DNA of 64,000 nucleotides from Jeotgalibacillus terrae (GCF_016908195.1 NZ_JAFBDK010000018.1:1-64000), one strand, 5' to 3'. Shown: positions 35,223 to 44,142, numbered from the stretch's first letter. The notes: generated by a model from the sequence alone, not told the origin. Made by a program: numbers and translations.

Positions 35223-35774
35223 CTAAGAAATCGTATTTATTTTATCATCATTCATTTTGCCGATGACTTTATAAACGATCAGCAGCAGAATAAATAAAAC
35301 AGCTGTTCCATACCAGGGCAGCTCATGAATCGCCCCTCCAAATGCAGTATAGATGACGGCAGGTGCAATGACACCGATCATGGAATAAAACATATACTCT
35401 TTACGCGTATCAGTCATTTCCATCAGATAAAAAGACAGCAGGTGAAAATGAACAAATGGCATGATCCGTAATACCATAATCTGTCCGACTGATAAATGAC
35501 GGTCAGGCAGCACCTTATCTTTTAATTTCGACAGCTTATTTTTAAATGAAGGAAAACGGTATATCAGGACATAAGAGACAAAGCTCATTAAAGTCAGACC
35601 GATAAATGACAGGATGGCCCCTTCAACAAATCCAAACAGCAGCCCTCCTGCAACACATACTAAAATGACCGGTAAAAATAGCAGCGGTCTTAAAAGATGC
35701 AACAACACAAAAAGAGCAGGACCGAGCCAGCCGGATTCTTCAATAAAATGCTGTACTTGTGACAATTCGTCCAT
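35223..35774 (-). CDS. TVP38/TMEM64 (VTT/DedA-like) membrane protein
   Basis: 183 residues, about five hydrophobic segments, with the VTT-domain hallmark AGGLLFGFVEGAILSFIGL and FGGAIHELPWYG. Members of this family act in lipid transport or scrambling and membrane homeostasis; the specific role here is open. AGGAGGGCGACCGA precedes the ATG. It lies downstream of the acyl-CoA synthetase gene, separated by a terminator. Confidence 0.84.
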   Translation of the reverse strand: MDELSQVQHFIEESGWLGPALFVLLHLLRPLLFLPVILVCVAGGLLFGFVEGAILSFIGLTLMSFVSYVLIYRFPSFKNKLSKLKDKVLPDRHLSVGQIMVLRIMPFVHFHLLSFYLMEMTDTRKEYMFYSMIGVIAPAVIYTAFGGAIHELPWYGTAVLFILLLIVYKVIGKMNDDKINTIS

Positions 35775-35842
35775 TCGGTCGCCCTCCTGTTTCCAACGTA
35801 ATTAGACTTATCATATAACCTTTTGTTATGATTTGCACCATG

Positions 35843-35871
35843 AAAAAACCGGATCTGCATGCCAGACCCGG
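35843..35871 (-). terminator. Terminator of the acyl-CoA synthetase gene
   Basis: Minus-strand CCGGGTCTG / CAGATCCGG (one G-T pair) followed by TTTTTT. Confidence 0.85.
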
Positions 35872-35882
35872 CTACTGTTTGA

Positions 35883-37520
35883 TTATGAGGTTTCCACCCC
35901 TGCTTTTTCAAGTGACATCTCCCGCAGCACATATTTTTGAATCTTACCGGAGGCAGTCATTGGATAGGCATCAGTAAATTCAATGTACTTCGGGATTTTA
36001 TGATGTGAAATTTTACCGCGGCAATATGATCTCACTTCTTCTTCAGTTAGTGCAGAACCTTCTTTTAAAATAATCCATGCCATCAGTTCCTCACCATACT
36101 TCGCGTCAGGCACACCAACGACCTGAACATCCTGAACCGCAGGATGCTGATAGAGAAACTCTTCAATTTCACGCGGGTAAATATTTTCACCTCCGCGGAT
36201 AATCATATCTTTGATCCTGCCGGTAATCGCAATATAACCATCTTCATCCATGACGGCAATATCACCGGTATGAAGCCAGCCTTCCTGATCTATTGCACCT
36301 TCAGTTGCCTCTTCATTTTTATAGTACCCTTTCATAATCAGATAGCCTCTTGTGCACAGCTCGCCCGGCTCACCGGGTGCAACCTCCTGTCCTGTCACCG
36401 GATCAATGATTTTCACTTCTACCCCTGGATGCGGTTTACCTACTGTCGCAACACGCTTTTCGATCGCATCATCAGGCCTGGTCTGCGTAATGACAGGTGA
36501 CGATTCTGTCTGGCCATAGCAGATTGTAATTTCATCTGCACCCATATCATGAATGACTTTTTTCATGACTTCAATTGGACATGGTGACCCTGCCATGATC
36601 CCTGTGCGCAGCGAGGATGTATCAAACGTATGATACTCAGGGTGATTCAACTCTGCGATAAACATGGTCGGCACCCCGTGAAGCGCAGTACACTTTTCAT
36701 CCTGCACGGCGCGCAGTACTTTTAATGGATCAAATTGCTCCAGCAGCACCATTGTAGCGCCATGCGTTACGGCTGCAAGCGTGCCGAGCACACACCCAAA
36801 GCAGTGGAAAAATGGTACAGGTATACAGACACGGTCTTTTTCCGTCAGCTTCATATAGTCTCCGATCAGCTGCGCGTTGTTAACAATATTGGAATGAGTG
36901 AGCATGACGCCCTTTGGGAACCCCGTCGTCCCTGATGTGTACTGAATATTAATCACATCATCTACATGCAGTGAAGCAAAATGCTCTTCAAGCTGCTGAT
37001 CTGAGACCTGTTTGGCATAAGATGTGAATTCACTCCACGTAAAAATACCCGGATAATCATTGTCACTCATCACAATCACGCGCTTTAGATGCGGCAGTTT
37101 ACTGTTTTGCAGGTTTCCTTTTTCAGATTCAGAAAGCTCCGGACAGATTGCATTGATGATATCTATGTAGGAAGTTCCTTTAAACTCTTCTCCTAAAATC
37201 AGTGTCGTGGTATCTGACTGCTCAAGCAGATAAGTCAGTTCAGACTGCTGGTAATTGGTATTGACGGTGACGAGTACCGCACCCATTTTACCTGTGGCGT
37301 ACTGACTTAGCAGCCATTCACGTTTATTATCTGACCAGATTGCCACATGTTCCCCTTTATTAATACCAAGACCTATAAACGCTTTTGCCAGGTCGTCTGT
37401 TTCCTGATCAAACTCCCTGTAGGTCTTGCGAATCTGATGTTCCGGATAGACGTACGCCTCCACATCCCCATATGAATGCGCCATATCCCGGACAATTTGA
37501 CCAACTGTTTTCTCAAGCAT
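35883..37520 (-). CDS. AMP-binding acyl-CoA synthetase (YngI-like)
   Basis: Activates a carboxylic or fatty acid as acyl-AMP, then acyl-CoA. The 545-residue protein has the P-loop YTSGTTGFPKG (about 195-205), adenine motif YGQTE, hinge-region GWLHTGDIAVMDEDGYI and the C-terminal lysine in ASGKIQKYVL. It groups with medium/long-chain YngI/FadD-like ligases rather than acetyl-CoA synthetase. B. subtilis yngI lies in a leucine/fatty acid degradation cluster; no such genes surround this one. AAAGGGG precedes the ATG. Confidence 0.92.
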   Translation of the reverse strand: MLEKTVGQIVRDMAHSYGDVEAYVYPEHQIRKTYREFDQETDDLAKAFIGLGINKGEHVAIWSDNKREWLLSQYATGKMGAVLVTVNTNYQQSELTYLLEQSDTTTLILGEEFKGTSYIDIINAICPELSESEKGNLQNSKLPHLKRVIVMSDNDYPGIFTWSEFTSYAKQVSDQQLEEHFASLHVDDVINIQYTSGTTGFPKGVMLTHSNIVNNAQLIGDYMKLTEKDRVCIPVPFFHCFGCVLGTLAAVTHGATMVLLEQFDPLKVLRAVQDEKCTALHGVPTMFIAELNHPEYHTFDTSSLRTGIMAGSPCPIEVMKKVIHDMGADEITICYGQTESSPVITQTRPDDAIEKRVATVGKPHPGVEVKIIDPVTGQEVAPGEPGELCTRGYLIMKGYYKNEEATEGAIDQEGWLHTGDIAVMDEDGYIAITGRIKDMIIRGGENIYPREIEEFLYQHPAVQDVQVVGVPDAKYGEELMAWIILKEGSALTEEEVRSYCRGKISHHKIPKYIEFTDAYPMTASGKIQKYVLREMSLEKAGVETS

Positions 37521-37781
37521 GAGTAAAAACCCCTTTCTCCCATATGTTCCCTTCTATATTATCATAATGTTCAGAAAATATGGATGACAGGGTGAAATTG
37601 GGTCTTTGGGTGGCACACGGAGCGGGGCGATTTGGATACGCGTGGGGTGATAGGCCAGTAAGCGATGGGGACGGGGAAATTCCTTCACCGTCAAAGGAAC
37701 GGACGACCAGCATCAAACGTCCTCTTTTATCATAAAAAACAAGAAAAAAGAGCTGGCACGTTCGCTCCAGCTCCATCAGGA
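37521..37781. other. Intergenic region with irregular G-rich repeats
   Basis: 37590-37680 is G-rich on the plus strand and shows recurring GGGGYGAT blocks at roughly 20-base spacing (GGGGCGATTTGG, GGGGTGATAGG, GCGATGGGG). The minus-strand frame across it is open but low-complexity and Pro-rich, with no ribosome binding site. It is not called as a gene. The end of the stretch carries the terminator at 37744-37773. Confidence 0.35.
37744..37773 (-). terminator. Terminator of the small gene pair at 37782-38317
   Basis: Minus-strand GAGCTGG / CCAGCTC, 10-base loop, then TTTTTTC, 9 bases after the stop codon. Confidence 0.85.
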
Positions 37782-37994
37782 TCATACCTTCTCCACTATA
37801 TAAGCACGTTTTGTCTGGTAGGAAGCACCATGACTGTGATAACCCTCATACCACGATACCACTCTGTACTCTCGTGATGAATCAGTGAATAATTGGTCTT
37901 CATTTGAGGAAAGTAACAGAATATCCTCTTTTGAGACGATGTCTTTCAATTCTTCACCGCTGTAATTTCTGCCTGGTTCAAGCGTCCGTGTCAT
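37782..37994 (-). CDS. Small conserved-looking hypothetical protein
   Basis: 70 residues, soluble, beta-rich, not recognised (MTRTLEPGRNYSGEELKD at its start, ending in RAYIVEKV). The start is chosen at the ATG behind AAGGAGTGGTACG; a 14-codon extension upstream has no ribosome binding site. It follows the small membrane protein gene by 62 bases and ends at a good terminator, which supports a real gene. Confidence 0.65.
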   Translation of the reverse strand: MTRTLEPGRNYSGEELKDIVSKEDILLLSSNEDQLFTDSSREYRVVSWYEGYHSHGASYQTKRAYIVEKV

Positions 37995-38056
37995 CGTACC
38001 ACTCCTTTTTTTGCGAATTGGTACGTCTTTTCCCATTATCTGCTTACTTAAACCAC

Positions 38057-38317
38057 TCAGAGCCCACGCTCTGTCTGTAGCTTGTGAATGTATTCCTGTG
38101 CTTTATACTGATTCAGTCCCGTCTCATCCCTGACAAAGCCCACAATAATGTCCTGATCCTGATTACTGCGGATCAGATTCACTACCTGCTGCTCAAGCTT
38201 TTTGTCATGAATCAGTCTTTCTGAAACATTCTGATGGTTTTTTCTATTATGATTGATGAGCACGCCGATAATTAATACGAGCATCATTCCTGTCATTATT
38301 AATGCGACATAGACCAT
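38057..38317 (-). CDS. Small single-span membrane protein
   Basis: 86 residues: an N-terminal membrane segment (about 3-22), a basic linker (NHNRKNHQ), then a cytoplasmic helical domain ending in GFVRDETGLNQYKAQEYI, which looks like a small helix-turn-helix-type bundle. Function unknown. It starts right after the ilvE terminator, so it has separate or read-through expression; no clear promoter is seen. Confidence 0.6.
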   Translation of the reverse strand: MVYVALIMTGMMLVLIIGVLINHNRKNHQNVSERLIHDKKLEQQVVNLIRSNQDQDIIVGFVRDETGLNQYKAQEYIHKLQTERGL

Positions 38318-38320
38318 TTA

Positions 38321-38366
38321 AAAAACACCCTCCCTGCATGTTATTTTACAACAGGGAAGGTGTTTT
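38321..38366 (-). terminator. ilvE terminator
   Basis: Minus-strand AACACCTTCCCTG / CAGGGAGGGTGTT (one G-T pair), then TTTT. Confidence 0.85.
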
Positions 38367-38373
38367 CGGCATG

Positions 38374-39444
38374 CTATTTTACTTCAACAGTCCAGTTGAA
38401 TTCATCCGGTCGTCTGCCGGTCTGAATGCCTGTAATCGTATCGTAAAGCTTCTGGGACAGCCCGCCGATTTCATGATTGTTGATGACCATTTTCTTATCT
38501 CCCCAGTTCAGCTCTCCTACAGGTGAGATCACAGCTGCAGTCCCGGTTCCGAATGCTTCCTCGATCAGTCCCTGCTCATAAAGGTCATACAGTTCATCGA
38601 TTGCAATCCGGCGCTCGGTGACCGGCACATCCCAGCTATTCAGCACTTCAAGGATCGACATACGCGTAACACCTTTTAAAATACTGCCGCTCAAGGCAGG
38701 TGTAACAACTTCACCGCCAATTTTAAAGAAAATATTCATACTGCCCACTTCTTCAATGTAACGCTTTTCAATTCCGTCCAGCCAAAGGACATCAGCATTA
38801 CCGGACTTTTTCGCACCAGCCTGTGCCTGGTAACCTGAAGAATAATTCCCCGCTGTCTTCGCCATACCTGTGCCGCCTTTTACAGCGCGCGTGAATTCCT
38901 GTTCAACGTGAATCGTGACAGGCTTGAGACCACCAGGGAAATACGGTCCCACTGGAGAAAGCAGCACCATCATCCGGTACGTTTTTGAAGGACTCACAGC
39001 AAGGTTTGGTTCTGTTGCTATAATGAACGGGCGTATATAAAGTGAATGTCCAGGCTCTGCCGGCACCCAGTCTTTTTCAAGTTCAATCAGTGCTTTTAAA
39101 TGCTCGAGTACCTGCTCTTCATCAACCGGTGGAATGCTCAGGCGTGCGCCGGAGAGGTTCAGCCGCTCAAAGTTCTTCTCAGGACGGAATAAAAGGATAC
39201 GGTCATCCTCAGTCCGGTAAGCTTTCAATCCTTCAAAAATGGTTTGTCCATAGTGAAAAATCATCGCAGCAGGATCAAGCGTAATTGGCGAATAAGGTGT
39301 GATTCTGGCATCATGCCAGCCCTTTTCCTCTTCATACTCCATCATGAACATATGATCAGTAAATGTCGTGCCAAAAGGAACCCCCGCAGATGGCTTTTCT
39401 TTCAGCTGTTGGCTTTTTACAATTTCAAGTGTTTGTGTCTTCAT
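38374..39444 (-). CDS. ilvE: Branched-chain amino acid aminotransferase
   Basis: PLP enzyme transferring the amino group between glutamate and the 2-oxo acids of Leu, Ile and Val; it is the last step of their synthesis and the first of their breakdown, and also feeds branched fatty acids. The 356-residue fold-IV transaminase has PLP lysine Lys196 in GMAKTAGNY, family segments FHYGQTIFEGLKAYR (63-77) and YIRPFIIATEP, and EEVGSMNIFF. It resembles B. subtilis YbgE/YwaA. AAAAAGGAG precedes the ATG. It is monocistronic; no T-box leader is present. Confidence 0.93.
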   Translation of the reverse strand: MKTQTLEIVKSQQLKEKPSAGVPFGTTFTDHMFMMEYEEEKGWHDARITPYSPITLDPAAMIFHYGQTIFEGLKAYRTEDDRILLFRPEKNFERLNLSGARLSIPPVDEEQVLEHLKALIELEKDWVPAEPGHSLYIRPFIIATEPNLAVSPSKTYRMMVLLSPVGPYFPGGLKPVTIHVEQEFTRAVKGGTGMAKTAGNYSSGYQAQAGAKKSGNADVLWLDGIEKRYIEEVGSMNIFFKIGGEVVTPALSGSILKGVTRMSILEVLNSWDVPVTERRIAIDELYDLYEQGLIEEAFGTGTAAVISPVGELNWGDKKMVINNHEIGGLSQKLYDTITGIQTGRRPDEFNWTVEVK

Positions 39445-39479
39445 CTGTCATAACTCCTTTTTGGTTGTTTATTTGAATT

Positions 39480-39507
39480 ATTGTAACAGAAGTTTTACTG
39501 ATTGAAA
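39480..39507 (-). promoter_or_regulatory. ilvE promoter
   Basis: Minus-strand TTTCAA (39502-39507), 16 bases, TACAAT (39480-39485), about 36 bases upstream of the start codon. Confidence 0.6.
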
Positions 39508-39565
39508 GTGTTAAAGTGAAAAAATTCAGAAATGATTGTTTTTTTGTGGTGGGTGTGATGGGGGG

Positions 39566-39691
39566 TTCGCGTTTTAAGGTGGCGTGTTCGGTGTATGTGT
39601 TCTGTGGTTCGACACTTAACATGTGAACTTCGACACGCACAGCCGCATGTTCAACACTCACAGCACAACGTTCGCCACTTCAGGACTATTG
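39566..39691 (+). repeat. Six-unit 21-bp tandem array upstream of ilvE
   Basis: Six consecutive 21-base units each begin TTC and keep an exact 21-base phase: starts at 39566, 39587, 39608, 39629, 39650 and 39671. Units 3-6 share TTCRMCACTYA-like heads (TTCGACACTTA, TTCGACACGCA, TTCAACACTCA, TTCGCCACTTC); units 1-2 are more diverged. Because 21 is a multiple of three, the minus-strand frame reads as degenerate heptads. No start with a ribosome binding site exists. This region makes up most of the ilvE-Nudix gap. Confidence 0.75.
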
Positions 39692-39710
39692 ACTCACATC
39701 CTCTTAAATA

Positions 39711-39739
39711 AAAAAAGACAACAGCACTCCGCTGTCATC
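39711..39739 (-). terminator. Terminator of the Nudix gene
   Basis: Minus-strand GACAGC-GGAGT-GCTGTTGTC followed by TTTTTTT, 14 bases after the stop. Confidence 0.75.
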
Positions 39740-39752
39740 TTCTTCCCGCAAC

Positions 39753-40379
39753 TCACTCATTCTCTATCAAAATCGTATCAATAAATTCTTTCAGCACGCG
39801 CGCTGTCAGTCCCCAGATCACGCGGCCGTTATAGTGATAAAAGTATTCTGTGTATTGCCTTGTCTGCCATTTATACTCGCGGCCGTTTGCGATCAAGTCA
39901 TACGGAAAGCCGTCGTCAGGCTTAACTTCAACGCGAATGATATGCTCATCCGGCTGCTCATTCAGGAAAAATGACAGTGGCACTGTAAAGACCTCTTCCA
40001 CTTCAGCAGGGTTCGGCTCAATTTCAGATTCATTGTCTAAAAACCCGACGTATGTGCTGATAGTCATGCCGAATGGTGATACCAACTTTCCGAAAGAATA
40101 AACCCGGCTGATAGAAGCATCACAAAGTCCCAGTTCTTCCCTGGCTTCGCGGACTGCTGCTCCTTTTGCGCCGTCATCATCACTGTCTACCCTGCCGCCC
40201 GGAAAACAGATTTCCCCTGGCTGTCTGCGCATGGTAAGGGAGCGCACCTCAAAAAGCAGATGCAGCCCGTCATCTTTTTTGATGAAAGGAATCATGATGG
40301 AATAATTTTTGACAGTTTCTTCTCCAAGAATGATCGGCTCATGCGCCTGCAGCCGTTCAATAATTTTTTGTTCTTCCAT
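39753..40379 (-). CDS. Nudix hydrolase, CoA-pyrophosphatase type
   Basis: The 208-residue protein probably cleaves CoA or acyl-CoA to 3',5'-ADP and phosphopantetheine. The Nudix box is visible as GGRVDSDDDG...REAREELGL (from about residue 61), with the CoA-type aspartate in place of the usual first Glu, preceded by the UPF0035-like LTMRRQPGEICFPGG. The ATG has only a weak ribosome binding site (GGGGCTGGTG). It lies 70 bases downstream of the lipase-like gene on the same strand. Confidence 0.88.
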   Translation of the reverse strand: MEEQKIIERLQAHEPIILGEETVKNYSIMIPFIKKDDGLHLLFEVRSLTMRRQPGEICFPGGRVDSDDDGAKGAAVREAREELGLCDASISRVYSFGKLVSPFGMTISTYVGFLDNESEIEPNPAEVEEVFTVPLSFFLNEQPDEHIIRVEVKPDDGFPYDLIANGREYKWQTRQYTEYFYHYNGRVIWGLTARVLKEFIDTILIENE

Positions 40380-40449
40380 GTCACCAGCCCCGTTGCTCTT
40401 TTTCTTAACTATAACAGAGTTTTTAAACGATCTGGCTGTTGACTGCTTA

Positions 40450-41088
40450 TTAAGTGTGCTTGATAAAGCACCCGTTTTGAAGAAAGTGGTGGATCAGCTT
40501 TGCAATTTCCGGGCGATGATGAATTTGTTTGTGATGGTATGGAAGGATTAAATAGTCTTTCAGCTCCGGCATCCAGACGGAAGAGGTCTCAACGCGGCCA
40601 TCATTGCGCTGCCTCAGCACCTTACCAAGTAAGAGTCCGGCACGGTCCCCCGCGATCGCTCCGATTTCAACATTTGATCTGCCAAATTGGTACTTTCCAA
40701 TAAAAGCGGGTGTAATGGAAAGCAGGGTCTTGTATACAAAAGTAAAAGGACGTATGAAGTGTGCGATTCCAGCCAGACCGCTTCCCTGATTGGGTGTTGC
40801 GATTAATACAACTCGTGCAACTTTTTTGGCACACGCGGGATCTGTTAACACCTTACGAATCACGATCCCACCAGTACTGTGACCAATTAAAAAAACTTTT
40901 TCACCGTTTCTTATTTTTTCTTTCAGATGGGCAGATAGTATAATAGCCGCTTCTTCAAATGAATGAAATTTCAGTTGAAACGAGAGATTGATACAGTTAT
41001 AGCCCATTTGACCAAGGTATCGTTCAAGCGGATACATATCGGATGCAGTTTTATTAAAGCCGTGAATGAGAAATACTTTGTTATCCAC
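40450..41088 (-). CDS. Alpha/beta hydrolase (lipase-like)
   Basis: The 212-residue cytoplasmic esterase/lipase-like protein has the oxyanion-hole segment LIHGFNK (7-13) and nucleophile elbow GHSTG (Ser71), followed by LIATPNQGSGLA. A catalytic His is likely in YHHKQIHH near the C-terminus. There is no signal peptide. The start is placed at GTG 41088 behind GAGAGGGGAGAACAG; an ATG 18 bases upstream is the alternative. Substrate unknown. Confidence 0.83.
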   Translation of the reverse strand: MDNKVFLIHGFNKTASDMYPLERYLGQMGYNCINLSFQLKFHSFEEAAIILSAHLKEKIRNGEKVFLIGHSTGGIVIRKVLTDPACAKKVARVVLIATPNQGSGLAGIAHFIRPFTFVYKTLLSITPAFIGKYQFGRSNVEIGAIAGDRAGLLLGKVLRQRNDGRVETSSVWMPELKDYLILPYHHKQIHHRPEIAKLIHHFLQNGCFIKHT

Positions 41089-41200
41089 CTGTTCTCCCCT
41101 CTCCATCGCACCTTATCAGTACTTTTTTATCTAATTTACTGTCTTTTTTCAAAAGAATACAGTAAAAATGTGATGAATTTTCCCCCAATGCTCAAATAAA

Positions 41201-41228
41201 AAAACTGCCGGATGTCCCCGGCAGTTTT
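41201..41228 (-). terminator. Terminator of the beta-glucoside operon
   Basis: Minus-strand AAAACTGCCGG / CCGGCAGTTTTTTT, directly at the end of the lacI-type gene. Confidence 0.92.
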
Positions 41229-42247
41229 CAGCGTTGCGGCGCAGTGCCGCTGGAGTGTCTGATGATGAGTTCGGGTTCTACAGCTACTGTGCTCGATTCG
41301 ATATGATTTTTGATCAGATCAAGCAGAATATGCGCTGCCATCTTACCCATTTTTACTTTATCCTGTCTGACTGTTGTGAGCGGCGGCTCGACATATCTTG
41401 CCGGCAGAATATCATCACAGCCGATGATAGAGATGTCATCAGGCACGTGAAGTCCACGTTCTTTTGCAGCCTTCATGGCACCGATCGCCATCAGATCTGC
41501 ACTTGCGAATACGGCCGACGGTGCTTCTTCCTGATCGAGTAGATGATTCATTGCCTGATAGCCGCTATCTTCAAAAAAGTCTCCTTCAAAAAACCAGTTT
41601 TCATTCATCGGAAGGCCATAGTACTGAAGCGTTTTCTTGAAAGCCTTCAGCCTTGAATCAGCAACGAGGGAACCATTTGTTCCACCTATATAACCAATTT
41701 TCCGGTGACCGTTCAGGTAAAAGTGTTCAACGACTTTTCCAGCGATACTGTTACTGTCGCTCATGACAAAGCTTGAGAAGGGACCGTTTAATTCGATATC
41801 GACGCCCACACATGGAATCGGACTCTGATCAAGCTCGTAGACAGATGATTCAACCTGATCACCTGCAATAATCAGACAGCCGTCCACTTCAAAATGCTGA
41901 CAGCGTGCCAGGTAGTTTTCACGCACCTCAAAGAATTGTTCATTTGAAAACAGGATCAGATCATAGCCAAGCTGACCGATCGTTTTCTTGAACTCATTCA
42001 GTACTTCAACAAAAACCGGATGGGTCAAGTCTGCGTTGACCCGTCCGGCAAATACGACACCTACGACGTTGGTTTTTTTATCATTCATCATTCTTGACTG
42101 GGATGGACGATATCCTTCGCGTTCCATAATTTCAATGACACGCTTTCTCGTCTCCTGCCCGACGTCGTGATAATTATTAATAATTTTAGAAACAGTAGCC
42201 TGAGAAACGCCGGCTAATTTGGCGATATCTTTAATGGTTACTTTCAT
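41228..42247 (-). CDS. LacI-family repressor of the beta-glucoside operon
   Basis: The 339-residue regulator has the N-terminal HTH IKDIAKLAGVSQATVS (4-19), the hinge helix, and a periplasmic-binding-protein-like sugar domain with GYIGGTNGS and DDISIIGCDD segments. It is the last gene of the operon it presumably controls, 29 bases after the second permease gene. The start is the ATG behind GGGGAGTCTAGGAAA. The operators at 46799-46942 are its likely targets, the inducer being a beta-glucoside or its phosphate-free oligosaccharide. Confidence 0.9.
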   Translation of the reverse strand: MKVTIKDIAKLAGVSQATVSKIINNYHDVGQETRKRVIEIMEREGYRPSQSRMMNDKKTNVVGVVFAGRVNADLTHPVFVEVLNEFKKTIGQLGYDLILFSNEQFFEVRENYLARCQHFEVDGCLIIAGDQVESSVYELDQSPIPCVGVDIELNGPFSSFVMSDSNSIAGKVVEHFYLNGHRKIGYIGGTNGSLVADSRLKAFKKTLQYYGLPMNENWFFEGDFFEDSGYQAMNHLLDQEEAPSAVFASADLMAIGAMKAAKERGLHVPDDISIIGCDDILPARYVEPPLTTVRQDKVKMGKMAAHILLDLIKNHIESSTVAVEPELIIRHSSGTAPQR

Positions 42248-42276
42248 TTTCCTAGACTCCCCGGTCTTCAGCACAC

Positions 42277-43125
42277 TCAACTCTTTACAGCCCCTTGTGT
42301 AAGACTGCTGATAAAGGCTTTGTTGAATAGCAGGAAGACAATGATTAATGGTACAGTTGCCCAGAAAGTACCTGATAATATCATACCATAATCACGGCTA
42401 TAGGAATCATTTAGTGCCCGTAATGCGACTTGAAGCGTATGGCTCGATTGGTCCTGAAGCACGACCAGCGGCCATAAGAAGTCGTTCCATACATTCATGA
42501 ATACAATGATGCCAAGGGTTGCGAATGCCGGCAGAATTGCAGGCGTTACAATGTTCCAGTACACTCTGAAAATTGAGCATCCATCAATACGTGCTGCTTC
42601 AATCAGCTCATCAGGTACCGCTTCTTTAATATACTGACGCATCCAGAAGATCCCGAATGCATTGATCAGACCCGGTACGATGATCGCCTTCAGATCACTT
42701 AACCAGCCAAGCTGACTGATAATGTAGTAAGTTGGAATTAATCCAAGCTGAGGCGGGATCATCATTGTAATCAGAATCAGTACGAACAGTACGTCGCGCC
42801 CTTTAAATTTAAGCTTCGCAAATGCAAAGCCGGCTAATGAACATAAGAAAAGGCTGCCGGCAGTAACGGCTACTGATACAAGCAATGAGTTCATCATTGC
42901 GCCAAAGAAATCAATCTGACCAAGTACGTTTGTAAAGTTCGTTACCAGTTCAGGACCCGGCAGAAGTGCTGGTGGTGTCTGATTAATGACATGGTTTGGC
43001 TGAGTCGCCATGACAAACATCCAGTAGAACGGGAATAGTGATACGAGTCCGGCAAAAATCAGTAAGCCGTATAAGATAAATCTTCCCGGTTGCTTTTTAG
43101 GCTGATTAACTGTTGCTGCTTTCAT
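42277..43125 (-). CDS. Sugar ABC transporter permease (MalG type)
   Basis: The 282-residue CUT1 inner-membrane subunit has six hydrophobic segments and the ATPase-docking EAA loop IEAARIDGCSIFRVYW (about 184-199). It pairs with the MalF-type permease, whose stop codon is adjacent, and with the binding lipoprotein upstream. No ATPase gene lies in the operon. Confidence 0.92.
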   Translation of the reverse strand: MKAATVNQPKKQPGRFILYGLLIFAGLVSLFPFYWMFVMATQPNHVINQTPPALLPGPELVTNFTNVLGQIDFFGAMMNSLLVSVAVTAGSLFLCSLAGFAFAKLKFKGRDVLFVLILITMMIPPQLGLIPTYYIISQLGWLSDLKAIIVPGLINAFGIFWMRQYIKEAVPDELIEAARIDGCSIFRVYWNIVTPAILPAFATLGIIVFMNVWNDFLWPLVVLQDQSSHTLQVALRALNDSYSRDYGMILSGTFWATVPLIIVFLLFNKAFISSLTQGAVKS

Positions 43126-44067
43126 TTAAGCCTTCCTCGCTTTCCCGCGGCCAAGCCGGTTAGTAATTAACAGATTCAGTACTGAGAACACCATGATAAT
43201 CGCAAACAGAACGATCGCCGTTGCTGAAGCTGTTCCAAAGAAGTTATTTTCAAAAGCATCACGATACAGATAAGCTACCACTGTGATTCCTTCATCACGG
43301 AGATTTCCGTTAAAGAAGATCAATGGCTCTGTAAAGATCTGCAGTGAACCGATTGTTCCCATAAATACTGTAAATAGCACGAAAGGTTTTAACATTGGCA
43401 GCGTAATATAACGCAGCTGCTGAGACAGTGTTGCACCATCAATTTTTGCAGCTTCATATAAATCATTTGAAATACTCTGCATCCCTGCAAGGAAAATGAT
43501 CGTATTATAACCAACCCAGCGCCAGAAAATCATCGCTGCAATCGCAATTTTTGCCCCCCACTCAGACTGGGTAAAGACAATCGGCTCTACACCAAAGACT
43601 CCGAGGAAGCTGTTAACTAATCCGAATGATTGATTGTTAAAGATAATACTGAACAGAATCGCTACCGCTACGATTGATGTTACATAAGGCATAAAGATTG
43701 CTACTCTGAAGGTATTTTTAAAACGAAGCACCTGTGAATTCAGTGCATATGCAAGTAAAAAGGCTACAATCAGCTGCGGCACAGTTCCCAGGAGCCCAAT
43801 CACAACGGTGTTATAAATCGACTTCCAGAAGATCGGGTCATTGAATATAATTGTAAAGTTGTTAATGCCGTTATACGTCATTTCACCAAGGCCGTTCCAC
43901 TTAAAGAAAGCAAGATAGAAGCTGAACAGCATCGGGAATAAACCGAAAATCGCAAAGAGAATGAAAAACGGAGAAATAAACAGATAACCTGCTATACTAT
44001 GTCGCTTTTCTTCAGTCAAAGATCGCCTTGCTTTTTTCTCAGTATATTTCTCAGATTTTGATACCAT
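43126..44067 (-). CDS. Sugar ABC transporter permease (MalF type)
   Basis: The 313-residue CUT1 subunit has a basic cytoplasmic N-terminus, six hydrophobic segments and EAA loop YEAAKIDGATLSQQLRY (about 212-228). It forms the channel with the MalG-type partner immediately downstream (no gap). Confidence 0.92.
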   Translation of the reverse strand: MVSKSEKYTEKKARRSLTEEKRHSIAGYLFISPFFILFAIFGLFPMLFSFYLAFFKWNGLGEMTYNGINNFTIIFNDPIFWKSIYNTVVIGLLGTVPQLIVAFLLAYALNSQVLRFKNTFRVAIFMPYVTSIVAVAILFSIIFNNQSFGLVNSFLGVFGVEPIVFTQSEWGAKIAIAAMIFWRWVGYNTIIFLAGMQSISNDLYEAAKIDGATLSQQLRYITLPMLKPFVLFTVFMGTIGSLQIFTEPLIFFNGNLRDEGITVVAYLYRDAFENNFFGTASATAIVLFAIIMVFSVLNLLITNRLGRGKARKA

Positions 44068-44142
44068 TTTACAAGGTCATCTCCTTTTAATGAAAAGGGC
44101 AAGGAACCGGCTAAAGCGGACCTCACCCTTCATGAATCTTAT

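Noticed and set aside
37513-37785. Minus-strand 90-codon frame between the acyl-CoA synthetase and the 70-residue gene
   Set aside because: No ribosome binding site, it overlaps both neighbours and the terminator, and the composition is low-complexity.
39425-39661. Minus-strand 78-codon frame with heptad-like repeats across the 21-bp array
   Set aside because: GTG start without ribosome binding site. The frame runs through the ilvE promoter and into ilvE; the heptads are explained by the 21-base DNA period.
39566-39691. CRISPR array
   Set aside because: Units are contiguous 21-base degenerate repeats with no spacers, and there are no cas genes in the window.
39445-39720. T-box or CodY-type leader for ilvE
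   Set aside because: No T-box sequence is present. The predicted transcript leader is only about 30 bases, and no convincing AATTTTCWGAAAATT-like site was found.
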